A stretch of DNA of 64,000 bases from a bacterium (GTDB lineage: Bacteria; SZUA-182; DTGQ01): positions 1-64,000 of the forward strand of contig JBFLZW010000042.1 of NCBI GenBank assembly GCA_040755755.1, given 5' to 3'. Made by a program: the position numbers and the translations under genes. The notes under the pieces are model-generated. The model did not search any database. It had not been told where the DNA came from and saw only the letters and a program-made list of their open reading frames with translations. Below, piece after piece: positions 1 through 8,688 of this stretch (position 1 is the stretch's first letter; each line of letters begins with the position of its first letter).

Positions 1-543
1 CCATAAAGTATCTCGACCTTATCTCAATCTTGGCTTATGGTATAAATTTACCAAACATATCGTAGCTATAGCAAATTTTCATCTTCGGGGGCGGCCAAAT
101 CCTAACCCTGGCCATGAATGTTTAGTTTATCTACCATACAGATAGGTAAGAATAATTCTGTGCTCTTGCCCTTAACCTATAATTCTATTCCTTAGCTAAC
201 TTTATTTTTACCTCAACCTTTGGCTATTTTATTGTTTAGATCAGGTGTAAAAATATTTTTCAAGATTACAATATCTCCTGCTATTCTTGTATCCAATCTG
301 TTTCGGGGTTTTCATTTCGTAACTCCTTATCTGATAAGGGTTATTTTCTAAACTGCGAAATGAAAACCCTGATTTATCACAAAAATCCCTTCAATCAAAG
401 CAAAATAATCCGAAAAATTTCTTGAGAATGTTTTTCTATCTCCTCAATATTGCTATGTTTTTACCCCTATTTTTCCTCACTCTGAATTGCTGTCCGAATG
501 GCAGGTAATTTAAACTGCAAGGCCATTGTGCCTGCGCCAAGTA
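1..543. other. AT-rich non-coding stretch
   Basis: No open frame with a ribosome-binding site or family resemblance is visible on either strand. The stretch is clearly more AT-rich than the genes that follow. Its only distinct structure is the nested inverted repeat at 306-369, described separately. It could be the far upstream region of a gene outside the window or a decayed segment. Confidence 0.6.
306..369. repeat. Nested inverted repeat (14-bp perfect arms)
   Basis: The arms at 306-319 (GGGTTTTCATTTCG) and 356-369 are perfect reverse complements. Inside the 36-nt spacer lies a second small hairpin: CCTTAT at 325-330, CTG loop, ATAAGG at 334-339. No T-run follows, so a simple intrinsic terminator is unlikely. 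It may be a structured RNA element, a protein-binding site or a miniature repeat. The structure is seen directly; the function is unknown. Confidence 0.55.
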
Positions 544-822
544 TCAGTGCTTATACCGGCTGTGATCCAGCTCCAGCCCGCCCAGCCCCATATCCCTCAT
601 GGCCAGGTCAAGGTCTGACAGGATGCGCATGGTCATGTTTTCGATTGTGCTCACTGTTTCTTCATTGTGAGGCAGGTAACTGATTCTTTCAAACTCCGCT
701 TTTATGCTTTCCAATTCATCCAGAAAATCCTGATGGTGGATAATTTCCGCCCATATCTGGCAGCCGTAGAGGAAAAGCTCAAGAGCGCTCTGAATTCTTT
801 CGTTCAGGTGGTCCATATTCAT
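544..822 (-). CDS. Small hypothetical protein
   Basis: This is a 92-residue protein of unknown function, acidic and predicted mostly helical, with no signal peptide or membrane segment. An AAGGGAG Shine-Dalgarno lies a few bases upstream of the ATG at 822, which supports translation; a second ATG two codons in is also possible. It is divergent from the HD-domain gene across a roughly 300-bp gap. The overlapping plus-strand frame at 498-683 has low-complexity composition and no ribosome-binding site, so this strand is preferred. Confidence 0.5.
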   Translation of the reverse strand: MNMDHLNERIQSALELFLYGCQIWAEIIHHQDFLDELESIKAEFERISYLPHNEETVSTIENMTMRILSDLDLAMRDMGLGGLELDHSRYKH

Positions 823-1120
823 CAGTCTCCCTTTTCAGAATGAGATGCTGCTGTGGCCGCTTCCAATTGAAATCTGCTCGATCTTCCCGCGTGTATAATC
901 TGCACGATATCTCCTGCCCGCTACCTTATAACTTTCCTCCTTACGATAAAGATATCGGTTTATGCCTTTCTCAGAGCCGGAAACCTGAAGGGGAAAAGTG
1001 CCTGACGAAATGAGAAAATGTTTGTCAGACAGGCCGGGTTTTAGTATGATATGAGCACAAAGAGCAGCTTTGTCCGTAAGATAGATACATGATGAGAGGA
1101 GTAAAAGAAACCAGAGGAAT

Positions 1121-1702
1121 ATGATGAAAACGATTATTCACTTCCTGTTCGAAGCAGGAATGCTCAAAAAAACCCCCAGGACCGGCTATCAGTTTCTCGG
1201 CTCAGGGGAAGAGTCCGTGGCCGAGCACACTTTCCGGGTAACCTGCATAGGGTATGTGCTGGCCAGGCTGGCTCAACAGCCGGTCGATGAGATGCGCCTG
1301 CTCAAGATGTGCCTTTTCCACGATCTTCCCGAAGCCCGGACCGGAGATCATAACTACGTCAATAAAAAGTATGTGTCCATTGACGAGGAAAAGGCCATTC
1401 GTGACATGACCGACCCGCTCCCCTTCGGGGATGAGATGGCTGACCTGATCCGGGAATTTAACGGCCAGGAAACCCTGGAGGCAAAGTATGCCTCCGATGC
1501 GGACCAGCTCGATTTTCTGCTTCAGCTCAAGGAATCGGGCGATCTGGGAAACAGGTATGCCGAAGACTGGATCCGGGCGGTTTTCAAGCGGCTGCAAACC
1601 GAGGAGGCCAAAGGCCTGGCCAAGGAGATCGTGGTAACCGATTCAAATGCCTGGTGGTTCCAGGACAAGGAAGATCCCTGGTGGGTCAGAGGAGGGAAAT
1701 AG
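1121..1702 (+). CDS. HD-domain phosphohydrolase (YfbR/HDDC2-like)
   Basis: This 193-residue protein has the HD metal-dependent phosphohydrolase layout: His36 in AEHTF, the paired His67-Asp68 in FHDLPEA, and a later acidic group in SDADQLD near residue 128. Related proteins (E. coli YfbR, human HDDC2) are 5'-deoxynucleotidases acting on deoxynucleoside monophosphates; that substrate is inferred here. Either of two adjacent ATGs (1121, 1124) could be the start, and AGAGGA at 1113-1118 favours the second. The gene ends 5 bp before the UbiD-type gene, whose ribosome-binding site lies inside this gene's last codons, so the two are probably co-transcribed. Confidence 0.8.
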   Translation: MMKTIIHFLFEAGMLKKTPRTGYQFLGSGEESVAEHTFRVTCIGYVLARLAQQPVDEMRLLKMCLFHDLPEARTGDHNYVNKKYVSIDEEKAIRDMTDPLPFGDEMADLIREFNGQETLEAKYASDADQLDFLLQLKESGDLGNRYAEDWIRAVFKRLQTEEAKGLAKEIVVTDSNAWWFQDKEDPWWVRGGK

Positions 1703-1707
1703 CTGCT

Positions 1708-3156
1708 GTGACCTTTTCGAATCTGAAAGAATTTATCGCTGATCTTGAACACCGGGGTGAACTTATCCGGATCAGGGAAGAGGTAAGCGCGGATCTTGAG
1801 ATTACCGAGATCACCGACCGGGTGTCCAAACGCTCTGGCCCGGCACTGCTCTTTGAGCGGGTCACCGGGCATACGGTGCCGGTACTCATGAACGCTTTTG
1901 GCTCCATGAGCCGGGTGGCCAGGGCACTTGGCCTGAAAGGTGAGGAAGAGTTCGGGCAGGTGTTCAGGGAACTGACGGATATCCAGGTGCCCGCAGGCTG
2001 GCTGGACAGATTGAGGCTTTTGCCCAAACTGAAGCGGTTTCTTTCCATCGCCCCGAAAATCGTCAAAAATCCTGCCTGCCAGCAGGTCATCTACCGGCAG
2101 GAGGAAGCATCGCTTGCCCGCCTGCCGGTTTTGCTGTGCTGGCCCGCAGATGGAGGCCGGTTCATCACCCTGCCCACGGTTTTTACCCGGCATCCGGTCA
2201 CCGGCAAGCGAAATGTGGGCATGTACCGGATGCACGTTTACGACGAGCGCACCACCGGCATGCACTGGCACACCCATAAGGGAGGGGCGGAGCACTACCG
2301 ACAGGCAGAAAGCTTGAACCGGCGGCTTGAAGTGGCGGTGGCCATCGGTCCGGACCCGGCAGTCACCTATGCGGCTACGGCCCCGGTTCCTCCCGATATC
2401 GATGAAATCCAGTTTGCCTCTTTCCTGCAAAATGCACCCGTTGAAATGGCCAGGTGCCTGACGATCGATCAGGAGGTTCCGGCCAATGCCCAGTTCGTTC
2501 TGGAAGGATACGTGGATCCGGGGGAGCGGCGCATTGAAGGCCCCTTTGGCGATCACACCGGCTACTACTCACCGGCGGATTCCTATCCGGTCTTCCATGT
2601 GACCTGCCTCACCCATCAGAAAGACCCGGTCTATCCGGCTACCATCGTGGGCAAGCCTCCGATGGAAGACTGCTTTCTGGCCAAGGCCACCGAGCGGATA
2701 TTTTTGCCCCTGATTCAGGCACAGCTCCCGGAGGTCGTTGAGTTTAACCTGCCCATCGAGGGAGTGTTTCACAACCTGGCCCTGGTTTCCATCCGCAAGA
2801 CCTATCCGGGGCAGGCCAAAAAAGTGATGTCCGCTCTCTGGGGAATGGGCCAGATGATGTTCACCAAAATCATTATCGTGTTTGAAAGCGATGTGGATGT
2901 TCATAACCTTTCCGATGTGCTCTGGAGGCTCGGTAACGATATCGATCCCCGGCGGGATGTGGTCTTTTTCGAGGGGCCGGTGGATGCCCTGGATCATGCC
3001 GCCTCAAACCCGCATCTTGGGTCCAAAATGGGCATCGATGCCACCCGCAAAATGCCGGAAGAAGGATACTCCCGCACCTGGCCCGATGTGATCCGGATGG
3101 ATCCCAAGGTTGTGGAGAAAATAAACCAGTTGTGGCCAATGCTGGGAATTGATTAA
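1708..3156 (+). CDS. ubiD: UbiD-family decarboxylase (menaquinone pathway)
   Basis: This is a prenylated-FMN-dependent UbiD decarboxylase of about 482 residues. Diagnostic segments are the RMHVYDERTTGMHWH block and the active-site signature EGPFGDHTGYY, which contains the catalytic Glu region. UbiD enzymes decarboxylate aromatic acids using the cofactor made by UbiX, encoded two genes downstream. With the UbiA and UbiE relatives here, the likely substrate is a prenylated naphthoate in the futalosine menaquinone route (MqnL-like role); no mqnA-D genes are in the window, so this is inference. The start is taken as GTG 1708, placed behind GGAGGG (1691-1696), rather than an in-frame ATG at 1654 inside the previous gene. 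Confidence 0.88.
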   Translation: MTFSNLKEFIADLEHRGELIRIREEVSADLEITEITDRVSKRSGPALLFERVTGHTVPVLMNAFGSMSRVARALGLKGEEEFGQVFRELTDIQVPAGWLDRLRLLPKLKRFLSIAPKIVKNPACQQVIYRQEEASLARLPVLLCWPADGGRFITLPTVFTRHPVTGKRNVGMYRMHVYDERTTGMHWHTHKGGAEHYRQAESLNRRLEVAVAIGPDPAVTYAATAPVPPDIDEIQFASFLQNAPVEMARCLTIDQEVPANAQFVLEGYVDPGERRIEGPFGDHTGYYSPADSYPVFHVTCLTHQKDPVYPATIVGKPPMEDCFLAKATERIFLPLIQAQLPEVVEFNLPIEGVFHNLALVSIRKTYPGQAKKVMSALWGMGQMMFTKIIIVFESDVDVHNLSDVLWRLGNDIDPRRDVVFFEGPVDALDHAASNPHLGSKMGIDATRKMPEEGYSRTWPDVIRMDPKVVEKINQLWPMLGID

Positions 3157-3178
3157 TCTTCAAGGAAAAAACAAATCA

Positions 3179-3898
3179 ATGGCAACTAAAGACCAAGTAC
3201 ACGACATGTTTCAGACGATTTCGCCCACCTACGACCTTTTAAATTCCCTTCTGAGCTTTAATATCGACAAGTACTGGAGAAAAAAAACCATAGCCGCTCT
3301 CAGAGCCCAGTGTCAGCGGCAGGAAAAGCAGGTCATTCTGGATCTGTGCAGCGGCACGCTCGATCTGGCTCTTCAGCTCCTGAAGGAGAGCGGGCCGAAG
3401 ACCAAAGTGCTCGCTCTGGATTTCAGCTCAAAGATGCTCACCGAAGGAAAGAAAAAGATCCCGCCGGAATATCGGGACAGGATCAGCCTGGTCTGTGCCG
3501 ATATCGAGCATCTGCCGCTGCGGGATACTGCGGCGGAAGGTGCGGTCATGGGCTTTGGCCTGCGAAACCTGATTGACCGCCGCCAGGGCCTGCGGGAAAT
3601 CAACCGGGTGCTGAAGCCTTCGGCCAGACTGGCCATTCTGGAATTCTCTCATCCCAGGTCCAGATTTTTCCGGGCCATCTATTATTTTTACTCCCTGCAT
3701 GTCCTGCCGCTCATTGGCGGGCTGATTTCCGGCAATATCCATGCCTACCGCTACCTGCCCGACTCGGTGCTGAAATTCTATACCCCGGCACAGCTCCAGG
3801 AGATCATGCAGGAAGTCGGCTACCGGAAGGTCCGGTTTTCCCTTTTGACCGCCGGTATTGTAGCCCTTCACGTAGGAGAAAAGGACTATGCCCGCTGA
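3179..3898 (+). CDS. ubiE: Demethylmenaquinone methyltransferase (UbiE/MenG)
   Basis: This is a class I SAM methyltransferase of about 239 residues. It carries the UbiE/MenG signatures MGFGLRNLIDR and INRVLKPSARLAILEFS. The SAM-binding motif I reads LDLCSGTLDLA, where most relatives have GTGD, so the second glycine is replaced by Leu. It would catalyse the final C-methylation of the quinone ring at the cytoplasmic membrane. ATG 3179 is chosen because AAGGA (3162-3166) precedes it; an in-frame ATG at 3149 overlaps the ubiD stop and lacks a good site. It overlaps ubiX by 11 bp. Confidence 0.9.
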   Translation: MATKDQVHDMFQTISPTYDLLNSLLSFNIDKYWRKKTIAALRAQCQRQEKQVILDLCSGTLDLALQLLKESGPKTKVLALDFSSKMLTEGKKKIPPEYRDRISLVCADIEHLPLRDTAAEGAVMGFGLRNLIDRRQGLREINRVLKPSARLAILEFSHPRSRFFRAIYYFYSLHVLPLIGGLISGNIHAYRYLPDSVLKFYTPAQLQEIMQEVGYRKVRFSLLTAGIVALHVGEKDYAR

Positions 3899-4529
3899 CC
3901 ACCCTGCCCCTGTGCCCGCTCCACATCCTGCCGAGCGCATCGTTCTGGCCATGACCGGCGCAAGCGGCATGGTGTATGCCCAAAGGCTTCTGACCCGGCT
4001 GCTGGCGTCGGGAGTCGATGTCCATCTGATTATTTCCCGGCAGGGGGCTGCGGTCGCACACGAGGAGCTTGGCCTTGGGCCGGAGTATTTTCGGCAGCTT
4101 CCGGTGACCTGCCCGGTCACCTGCCATGATTATCAGGATTTTTCCTCCCCTCTGGCCAGCGGCTCGTTCCACACTCAAGGCATGGTAATTATCCCCTGCT
4201 CCATGAACAGCCTGGCAGCCATAGCCCGGGGGCTTTCGATCGATCTCATCCACCGGGCCGCTTCCGTTCACCTCAAGGAGCGGCGAAAGCTCATTGTGGT
4301 CCCCCGGGAAAGCCCGGTGAGCAGTGTTCATCTTGAGAATATGCTGATCCTCTCCCGCGAAGGGGCGGTCATTATGCCTGCCATGCCAGCCTTTTACCAT
4401 CACCCGCAAAACCTCGATGACCTGGTGGAGCATTTCGTCAGCAGAATTCTGGACCAGATCGGCCAGGTATCCCCCCGTGTCGAAGCCTGCGCCAGGGAAA
4501 GGAGGAAGGAATATGGCCAGGGTGATTGA
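3888..4529 (+). CDS. ubiX: Flavin prenyltransferase UbiX
   Basis: This 213-residue protein has the UbiX flavoprotein fold signatures: TGASGMVYA near the N-terminus, the CSMNSLAAIARG loop, and the PRESPVSSVHLENM segment. UbiX attaches dimethylallyl to FMN to make the prenylated FMN used by UbiD, which is encoded in the same operon. It starts inside the end of ubiE and its end overlaps the start of the UbiA-type gene, so translation is probably coupled. The proline-rich first 16 residues are an extension before the Rossmann strand. Confidence 0.92.
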   Translation: MPADHPAPVPAPHPAERIVLAMTGASGMVYAQRLLTRLLASGVDVHLIISRQGAAVAHEELGLGPEYFRQLPVTCPVTCHDYQDFSSPLASGSFHTQGMVIIPCSMNSLAAIARGLSIDLIHRAASVHLKERRKLIVVPRESPVSSVHLENMLILSREGAVIMPAMPAFYHHPQNLDDLVEHFVSRILDQIGQVSPRVEACARERRKEYGQGD

Positions 4530-5382
4530 CCGGACAAAGACTATCCTGGAGATGATCAAGTTCGAGCATACTATCTTTGCCCTCCCCTTTGCCCTCCTGG
4601 CCGCTTTTCTGGCTGCCCGCGGGTGGCCAGCACCCCGGCAGATATTCTGGATCCTGGTGGCCATGGTGGGGGCACGCAGCGCTGCCATGAGCTTCAACCG
4701 GCTGGTGGATGCTCCCATTGATGCCCAAAATCCCCGCACCCGCGACCGGGCCATCCCTGCGGGGAAAATCAGGCGGGGGGAGGTAATTCTTTTCCTTCTG
4801 ATCTCCTCGGTTCTCTTCTTTTTTGCTGCCTATAGCCTCAACAGGCTCTGTCTGCTGCTTTCTCCTCTGATATTAGCCATTTTGCTCCTGTATTCGTACA
4901 CCAAGCGGTTCACCGCCGGTGCCCATCTGGTCCTGGGGCTCTGCCTTGGGCTGTCTCCTCTGGGAGGCTGGATAGCTGTGGCCGGTCGGGCCGACTGGCT
5001 GCCGGTAGTGCTTGGGGCCGGCGTGCTGCTGTGGGTAAGCGGGTTTGATATCATTTACGCCTGCCTGGATCATGACTTTGACCGGAAGGCAAAGCTTCAC
5101 TCCATTCCCTGCACATTCGGCATCCGCGCAGGATTATGGATTTCCATACTCTTTCACCTCGGTGCGGCTGTCTGCTTCCTGGTGCTTTTTCGGATGGCCG
5201 GATTAGGTCCTGCCTATTTGACCGGCTATGCGATAACGGTCTTTTTTCTCTTCTACCAGCACTGGATCGTCCGCCCCGATGACCTGTCCAGAGCCAATTT
5301 CTCCTTTTTTATCGCCAATGGGATAATCAGTATGGTGCTCTGTGGTTCGGCAATTATCGATATTCTGATTATGGGAAAATAA
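4513..5382 (+). CDS. ubiA: UbiA-family prenyltransferase (MqnP-like)
   Basis: This is a polytopic membrane prenyltransferase of about 289 residues. Both Asp-rich motifs are visible: NRLVDAPIDAQNPRTR and YACLDHDFDRK; they bind Mg-polyprenyl diphosphate. The N-terminal FEHTIFALPFALLAA helix is typical of the MqnP/UbiA group. It would attach the isoprenoid tail to the aromatic head group of menaquinone. ATG 4513 is chosen because GGAGGAAGGA (4501-4510) sits just upstream; the frame extends back to 4417, but that part encodes no UbiA-like sequence. It ends the cluster. GC-rich hairpin-forming sequence follows the stop, without a clear T-tract. Confidence 0.9.
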   Translation: MARVIDRTKTILEMIKFEHTIFALPFALLAAFLAARGWPAPRQIFWILVAMVGARSAAMSFNRLVDAPIDAQNPRTRDRAIPAGKIRRGEVILFLLISSVLFFFAAYSLNRLCLLLSPLILAILLLYSYTKRFTAGAHLVLGLCLGLSPLGGWIAVAGRADWLPVVLGAGVLLWVSGFDIIYACLDHDFDRKAKLHSIPCTFGIRAGLWISILFHLGAAVCFLVLFRMAGLGPAYLTGYAITVFFLFYQHWIVRPDDLSRANFSFFIANGIISMVLCGSAIIDILIMGK

Positions 5383-5485
5383 AGCAACCGCGCCCTGCGG
5401 TAAAGTTGCCCTTCGGCCAAAAGTTCAACCCTCTCCCTTCCGAAGAGATAGAAAAGGACTACTGAACCATAATAAAGGAGATATC

Positions 5486-6904
5486 ATGTTTTGGGAAGGG
5501 CCAGAGAACAGGAAATCTACCCGTATTCGCTCTAAGATCTTTGTCCGCTATCATCGAGTAATCGACAGTCCGATGCCCCCCGAATTCCGGAAATCCTTTA
5601 CCAGGGATATCAGCACTTGCGGTCTTTCACTGGAAACCGATGAGCTTCTTCCCGTCGGGTCGGAGGTGAAACTGCATTTTACCCTTCCCGGCCTGAACAA
5701 AGAGATTACTGCCTGGGGAAGAGTAGCCCACATTGAAGAGCTGGATTTCAATTCCCGATACCGGATCGGCCTTTCCTTCCAAAAACTGGAAGGGGTCGAT
5801 CAGGAAGAGATCCACAAGCGAATCGAGATGATGGATATCCTGCGACTGCTGCATCTGGCTCATGAAAACAAGGCTTCGGATCTCCATCTGACCTACGGAC
5901 GCCCCCCGATCCTGCGGGTATTCGGACGGCTTCAGCCCCTGGAGATGGAGGAACTTGGATCAGAAGACCTGCAGACGCTGATTTACAGCATCCTCAGTGA
6001 GGAACAGATCCGGCGCTTTGAAAAGTGGAAAGAGCTGGATTTCGCCTTCTCGCCCAATCCTCATGTCCGCTTCCGGGTCAATGTCCACTTTCAGCGGGGG
6101 AACGTCGAAGCGGTCTTTCGGACCATCAGGCCCGATATCAGGTCCATCAATGAGCTTGGCCTGCCCGGCGTTGTGGCTGACCTGGCTGAAAAGCGAAAAG
6201 GCATCGTTATTATCGCCGGTCCGACCGGATCAGGGAAAACCACCACCCTGGCCGCTATGGTTGACAAGATCAACCGGGAACGGGAAGCGGTGATCATCTG
6301 CCTGGAAAACCCGATCGAATGCCTCCACAAGAATGTCAAATCCATCGTCAAGCAAAGGGAAATCGGCACCGATACCATTTCCTTCTCCATGGCCCTTCGC
6401 TGCGCCCTGCGTCAGGACCCGGATGTTATCCTGATCGGTGAGCTTCAGGATGCGGAATCAGCCAGTGTGGCTATTACCGCTGCCGAAACCGGCCACCTGG
6501 TGTTGACTTCCATGCATGCTCCGGATTGTGTTCAGGTGCTGGACCGGCTGGTGGGCATGTTCCCCTCCCATCAGCGCACGCAAATCTCCATGCAGTTGTC
6601 AAACTGCCTGCTGGGAATTGTCGCCCAGGCCCTTTTGCCCCGAAAGCACGGAGATGAACAGGTGGTGGCCACCGAAGCCCTGATTATTACCGAGGCAGCC
6701 AGAAGCATTATCCGGGAAAATAACACCGTCCAACTGCGCTCGATCATCGAGACCGGCGGCAGATACAAGATGCATACCATGCAGGATTCTGTCCGCAAGT
6801 TGTACAGCCGGGGCATTATCTCGCTGGAAGCAGCCAGAGAATTTTGCAGCGATCTGGATCTCATGCCTGAATATGCTGATGCGGTCGCTTCCCGAAGAGC
6901 CTAG
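5486..6904 (+). CDS. PilZ-PilT fusion: c-di-GMP-type domain plus pilus retraction ATPase
   Basis: This 472-residue protein joins two domains. Residues about 9-110 form a PilZ domain with the c-di-GMP signature R9xxxR13 and D41xSxxG46. Residues about 115-460 are a PilT/PilU-type secretion ATPase with SDLHL (131), Walker A GPTGSGKTT (245-253), Walker B DVILIGE (313-319) and His box TGHLVLTSMHA (335-345). PilT normally drives pilus retraction as a cytoplasmic hexamer. The usual GEMRD Asp box is GELQD here. AAAGGAG precedes the ATG. It stands alone, about 4 kb from the pilus operon, which lacks a PilT. The fusion suggests that c-di-GMP acts directly on the motor; this is inference. Confidence 0.88.
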   Translation: MFWEGPENRKSTRIRSKIFVRYHRVIDSPMPPEFRKSFTRDISTCGLSLETDELLPVGSEVKLHFTLPGLNKEITAWGRVAHIEELDFNSRYRIGLSFQKLEGVDQEEIHKRIEMMDILRLLHLAHENKASDLHLTYGRPPILRVFGRLQPLEMEELGSEDLQTLIYSILSEEQIRRFEKWKELDFAFSPNPHVRFRVNVHFQRGNVEAVFRTIRPDIRSINELGLPGVVADLAEKRKGIVIIAGPTGSGKTTTLAAMVDKINREREAVIICLENPIECLHKNVKSIVKQREIGTDTISFSMALRCALRQDPDVILIGELQDAESASVAITAAETGHLVLTSMHAPDCVQVLDRLVGMFPSHQRTQISMQLSNCLLGIVAQALLPRKHGDEQVVATEALIITEAARSIIRENNTVQLRSIIETGGRYKMHTMQDSVRKLYSRGIISLEAAREFCSDLDLMPEYADAVASRRA

Positions 6905-6913
6905 TGATAAGAA

Positions 6914-6962
6914 GGCAGGAGGCAGGAGGCAGGAGACAGGAGACAGGAGACAGGAGTCAGAA
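6914..6962. repeat. Heptamer tandem repeat tract
   Basis: There are six full 7-bp units, three GGCAGGA (6914-6934) then three GACAGGA (6935-6955), followed by a degenerate GTCAGAA. The tract lies between the convergent ends of the PilZ-PilT gene and the radical SAM gene. It resembles short tandemly repeated heptamers known from some bacterial intergenic regions. Copy number is likely variable. Confidence 0.8.
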
Positions 6963-7001
6963 TAAAGAATGGTCAATGGCCGGAAAAGCACTGGCCACTG
7001 A

Positions 7002-8633
7002 TCACTGACCACTGGTTCGCATCACGTCCCAGGGGAGAATTTCCCGCTCATCGCGCGGCCTTGTGGCATAGAATTCCGGATTGAGATTGACGGCCTGGAA
7101 CGCTTGTTTCCAGTTCCCTCCGTTTGCATGAGCATGGTTGAGGATTTCTCCAACCCTGCGGTCTGCACGGGCCAGCATTCCCTGAATAAAGGCCCACTTG
7201 GGTACATCGGTCAGGACCTGGACATTAGGCATGCTCTTCAGGCGGCCAGCCAGAAACTTCAGCTTGGACTGTAAAACCGAAACCGGCTCCATCGCGCAGC
7301 GTTCGAACCGGCTGAGCGGCTTGGGTACAAAGCAGTTCACGTTGACGGTAATCCTGCCCGACAAAACTTTCTGGCCGGCGGTTTGCAGCTCAACATGTCT
7401 GATTCTTTTGACCAGTGACAGAATGGCTTCCACATCAGCTTCGGTCTCCGAAGGCAGGCCGATCATGAAATAGAGCTTCAGGTTCGGGATGCCGCGGGCA
7501 ACGATCTTGTGAACCCGGTCAAAGATAAGCTCATCCGGCATGGCCTTGCCAAGATGCCTGCGCAGCCTTTCGCTGCCAGCCTCCGGGGCCAGGGTGATGG
7601 TCTTGTGTCCACTGGCCACCAGGCAATCGAGCATTTCCGGCGTGATCGACTCGGCTCTCAGGGAGCTGACCGAAACCTTCCCTCCTTCAGCCATAACCTG
7701 AGAGCAGATTTCCAGAATCCGGGGATGGTCCGTGGTTGAGGCACTGACCAGGCCGATGCGGTCGCGGAAAGAGAGCCCGCGCCGGATGGACGGCAGCAGC
7801 GCCTCCGGGCTTCGGGTGCGGTACGGCTTATAAAGGTTGGTCATGAGACAGAAGCTGCAACTGCGTCGACACCCCCGGCTGATTTCGACAAGAAACATGT
7901 CACCGAATTCGGTATTCGGGGTCACGATGCGCGTTGTGGTTTCATAGGCGTCAAGATCGGGAACGAGTGCCTGGGAAACCCGGGGCAAAGCGCCTTCGGC
8001 AGCCGAAATCCCGGCTATGGTGCCATCGTCATGATAATCCACCCGGTAAGACCGGGGGACATAAAATCCCGCCCGGCCAGCCAGAACCTTGAGCAACTCC
8101 TCCCGGCAGCTCCTGCTCCCCTTCCAGGACAGATAAAGGTCGATGAATTCGGGGACAATTATCTCTCCCTCGCCGACCACAAAAAAATCGGCAAAGCGGG
8201 CCAGCGGCTCGGCATTGAACCCGGCGCAGGCACCGCCGATCATTACCAGAGGGTCCTGCGGTGTTCTCTCGTTCGCCTCCAGGGGAATCCTGGCCATCTC
8301 AAGGACTTTCAGGATGTTCAGATAGTCGTTCTCATACGAGACTGAAAAAGCAACGATGTCGAATTCGTGCAGCATGCGCTGAGTCTCCAGCGAAACCAGA
8401 GACTCCTGGGGAGGCAAGGGCTTATCCGGAATAAATACCCGCTCACAGACCGTATCTTCCCGGTCGTTGAGCAGGGCGTAAATGGTCTGGAATCCGAGGT
8501 TGGACATGCCGACGTGATAGAGGTTCGGATAGACCAGGGCCACCGAGACCTTACCGCCGGGATCTTTGATAATACTGCCCTGCTCCTGAGAAATCAGGGC
8601 CTTGGCCTGCTCTTTCTGCCGCCAGGAAACCAA
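7002..8633 (-). CDS. B12-binding/radical SAM protein
   Basis: This 543-residue protein has a cobalamin-binding-like N-terminal half (about 30-190: VALVYPNLYHVGMSNLGF, IGGACAGFNAEPL, VGEGE). A radical SAM core follows, with its cluster motif at Cys255, Cys259 and Cys262 (CRRSCSFC). It resembles a widespread uncharacterised radical SAM family often found near ribonuclease or ribosome-related genes; here it stands alone. The substrate is unknown. The start is TTG at 8633, with AAAGGAG about 13 bases upstream, slightly far but the only clear site. It is convergent with the PilZ-PilT gene and downstream of the BrnT/BrnA-like pair on the same strand. Confidence 0.8.
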   Translation of the reverse strand: MVSWRQKEQAKALISQEQGSIIKDPGGKVSVALVYPNLYHVGMSNLGFQTIYALLNDREDTVCERVFIPDKPLPPQESLVSLETQRMLHEFDIVAFSVSYENDYLNILKVLEMARIPLEANERTPQDPLVMIGGACAGFNAEPLARFADFFVVGEGEIIVPEFIDLYLSWKGSRSCREELLKVLAGRAGFYVPRSYRVDYHDDGTIAGISAAEGALPRVSQALVPDLDAYETTTRIVTPNTEFGDMFLVEISRGCRRSCSFCLMTNLYKPYRTRSPEALLPSIRRGLSFRDRIGLVSASTTDHPRILEICSQVMAEGGKVSVSSLRAESITPEMLDCLVASGHKTITLAPEAGSERLRRHLGKAMPDELIFDRVHKIVARGIPNLKLYFMIGLPSETEADVEAILSLVKRIRHVELQTAGQKVLSGRITVNVNCFVPKPLSRFERCAMEPVSVLQSKLKFLAGRLKSMPNVQVLTDVPKWAFIQGMLARADRRVGEILNHAHANGGNWKQAFQAVNLNPEFYATRPRDEREILPWDVMRTSGQ

Positions 8634-8688
8634 GATGCTTCAACCGCTCCTTTCAGTCAAGTACTGATATTATGCAAAAATATAAGTT

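Noticed and set aside
1522-2556. 344-codon open frame on the minus strand
   Set aside because: It lies antisense to ubiD, has no ribosome-binding site and low-complexity His/Pro/Gly/Arg-rich composition; ubiD is a clear family match.
3804-4754. 316-codon open frame on the minus strand
   Set aside because: It is antisense to ubiE, ubiX and ubiA, which are well supported; the translation resembles no protein family.
5383-5485. Intrinsic terminator after the ubiA-type gene
   Set aside because: A GC-rich hairpin can be drawn near 5385-5410, but no T-tract follows, so I do not call it.
6914-6962. Possible CRISPR array
   Set aside because: The units are 7 bp and directly adjacent with no spacers, so it is a simple tandem repeat.
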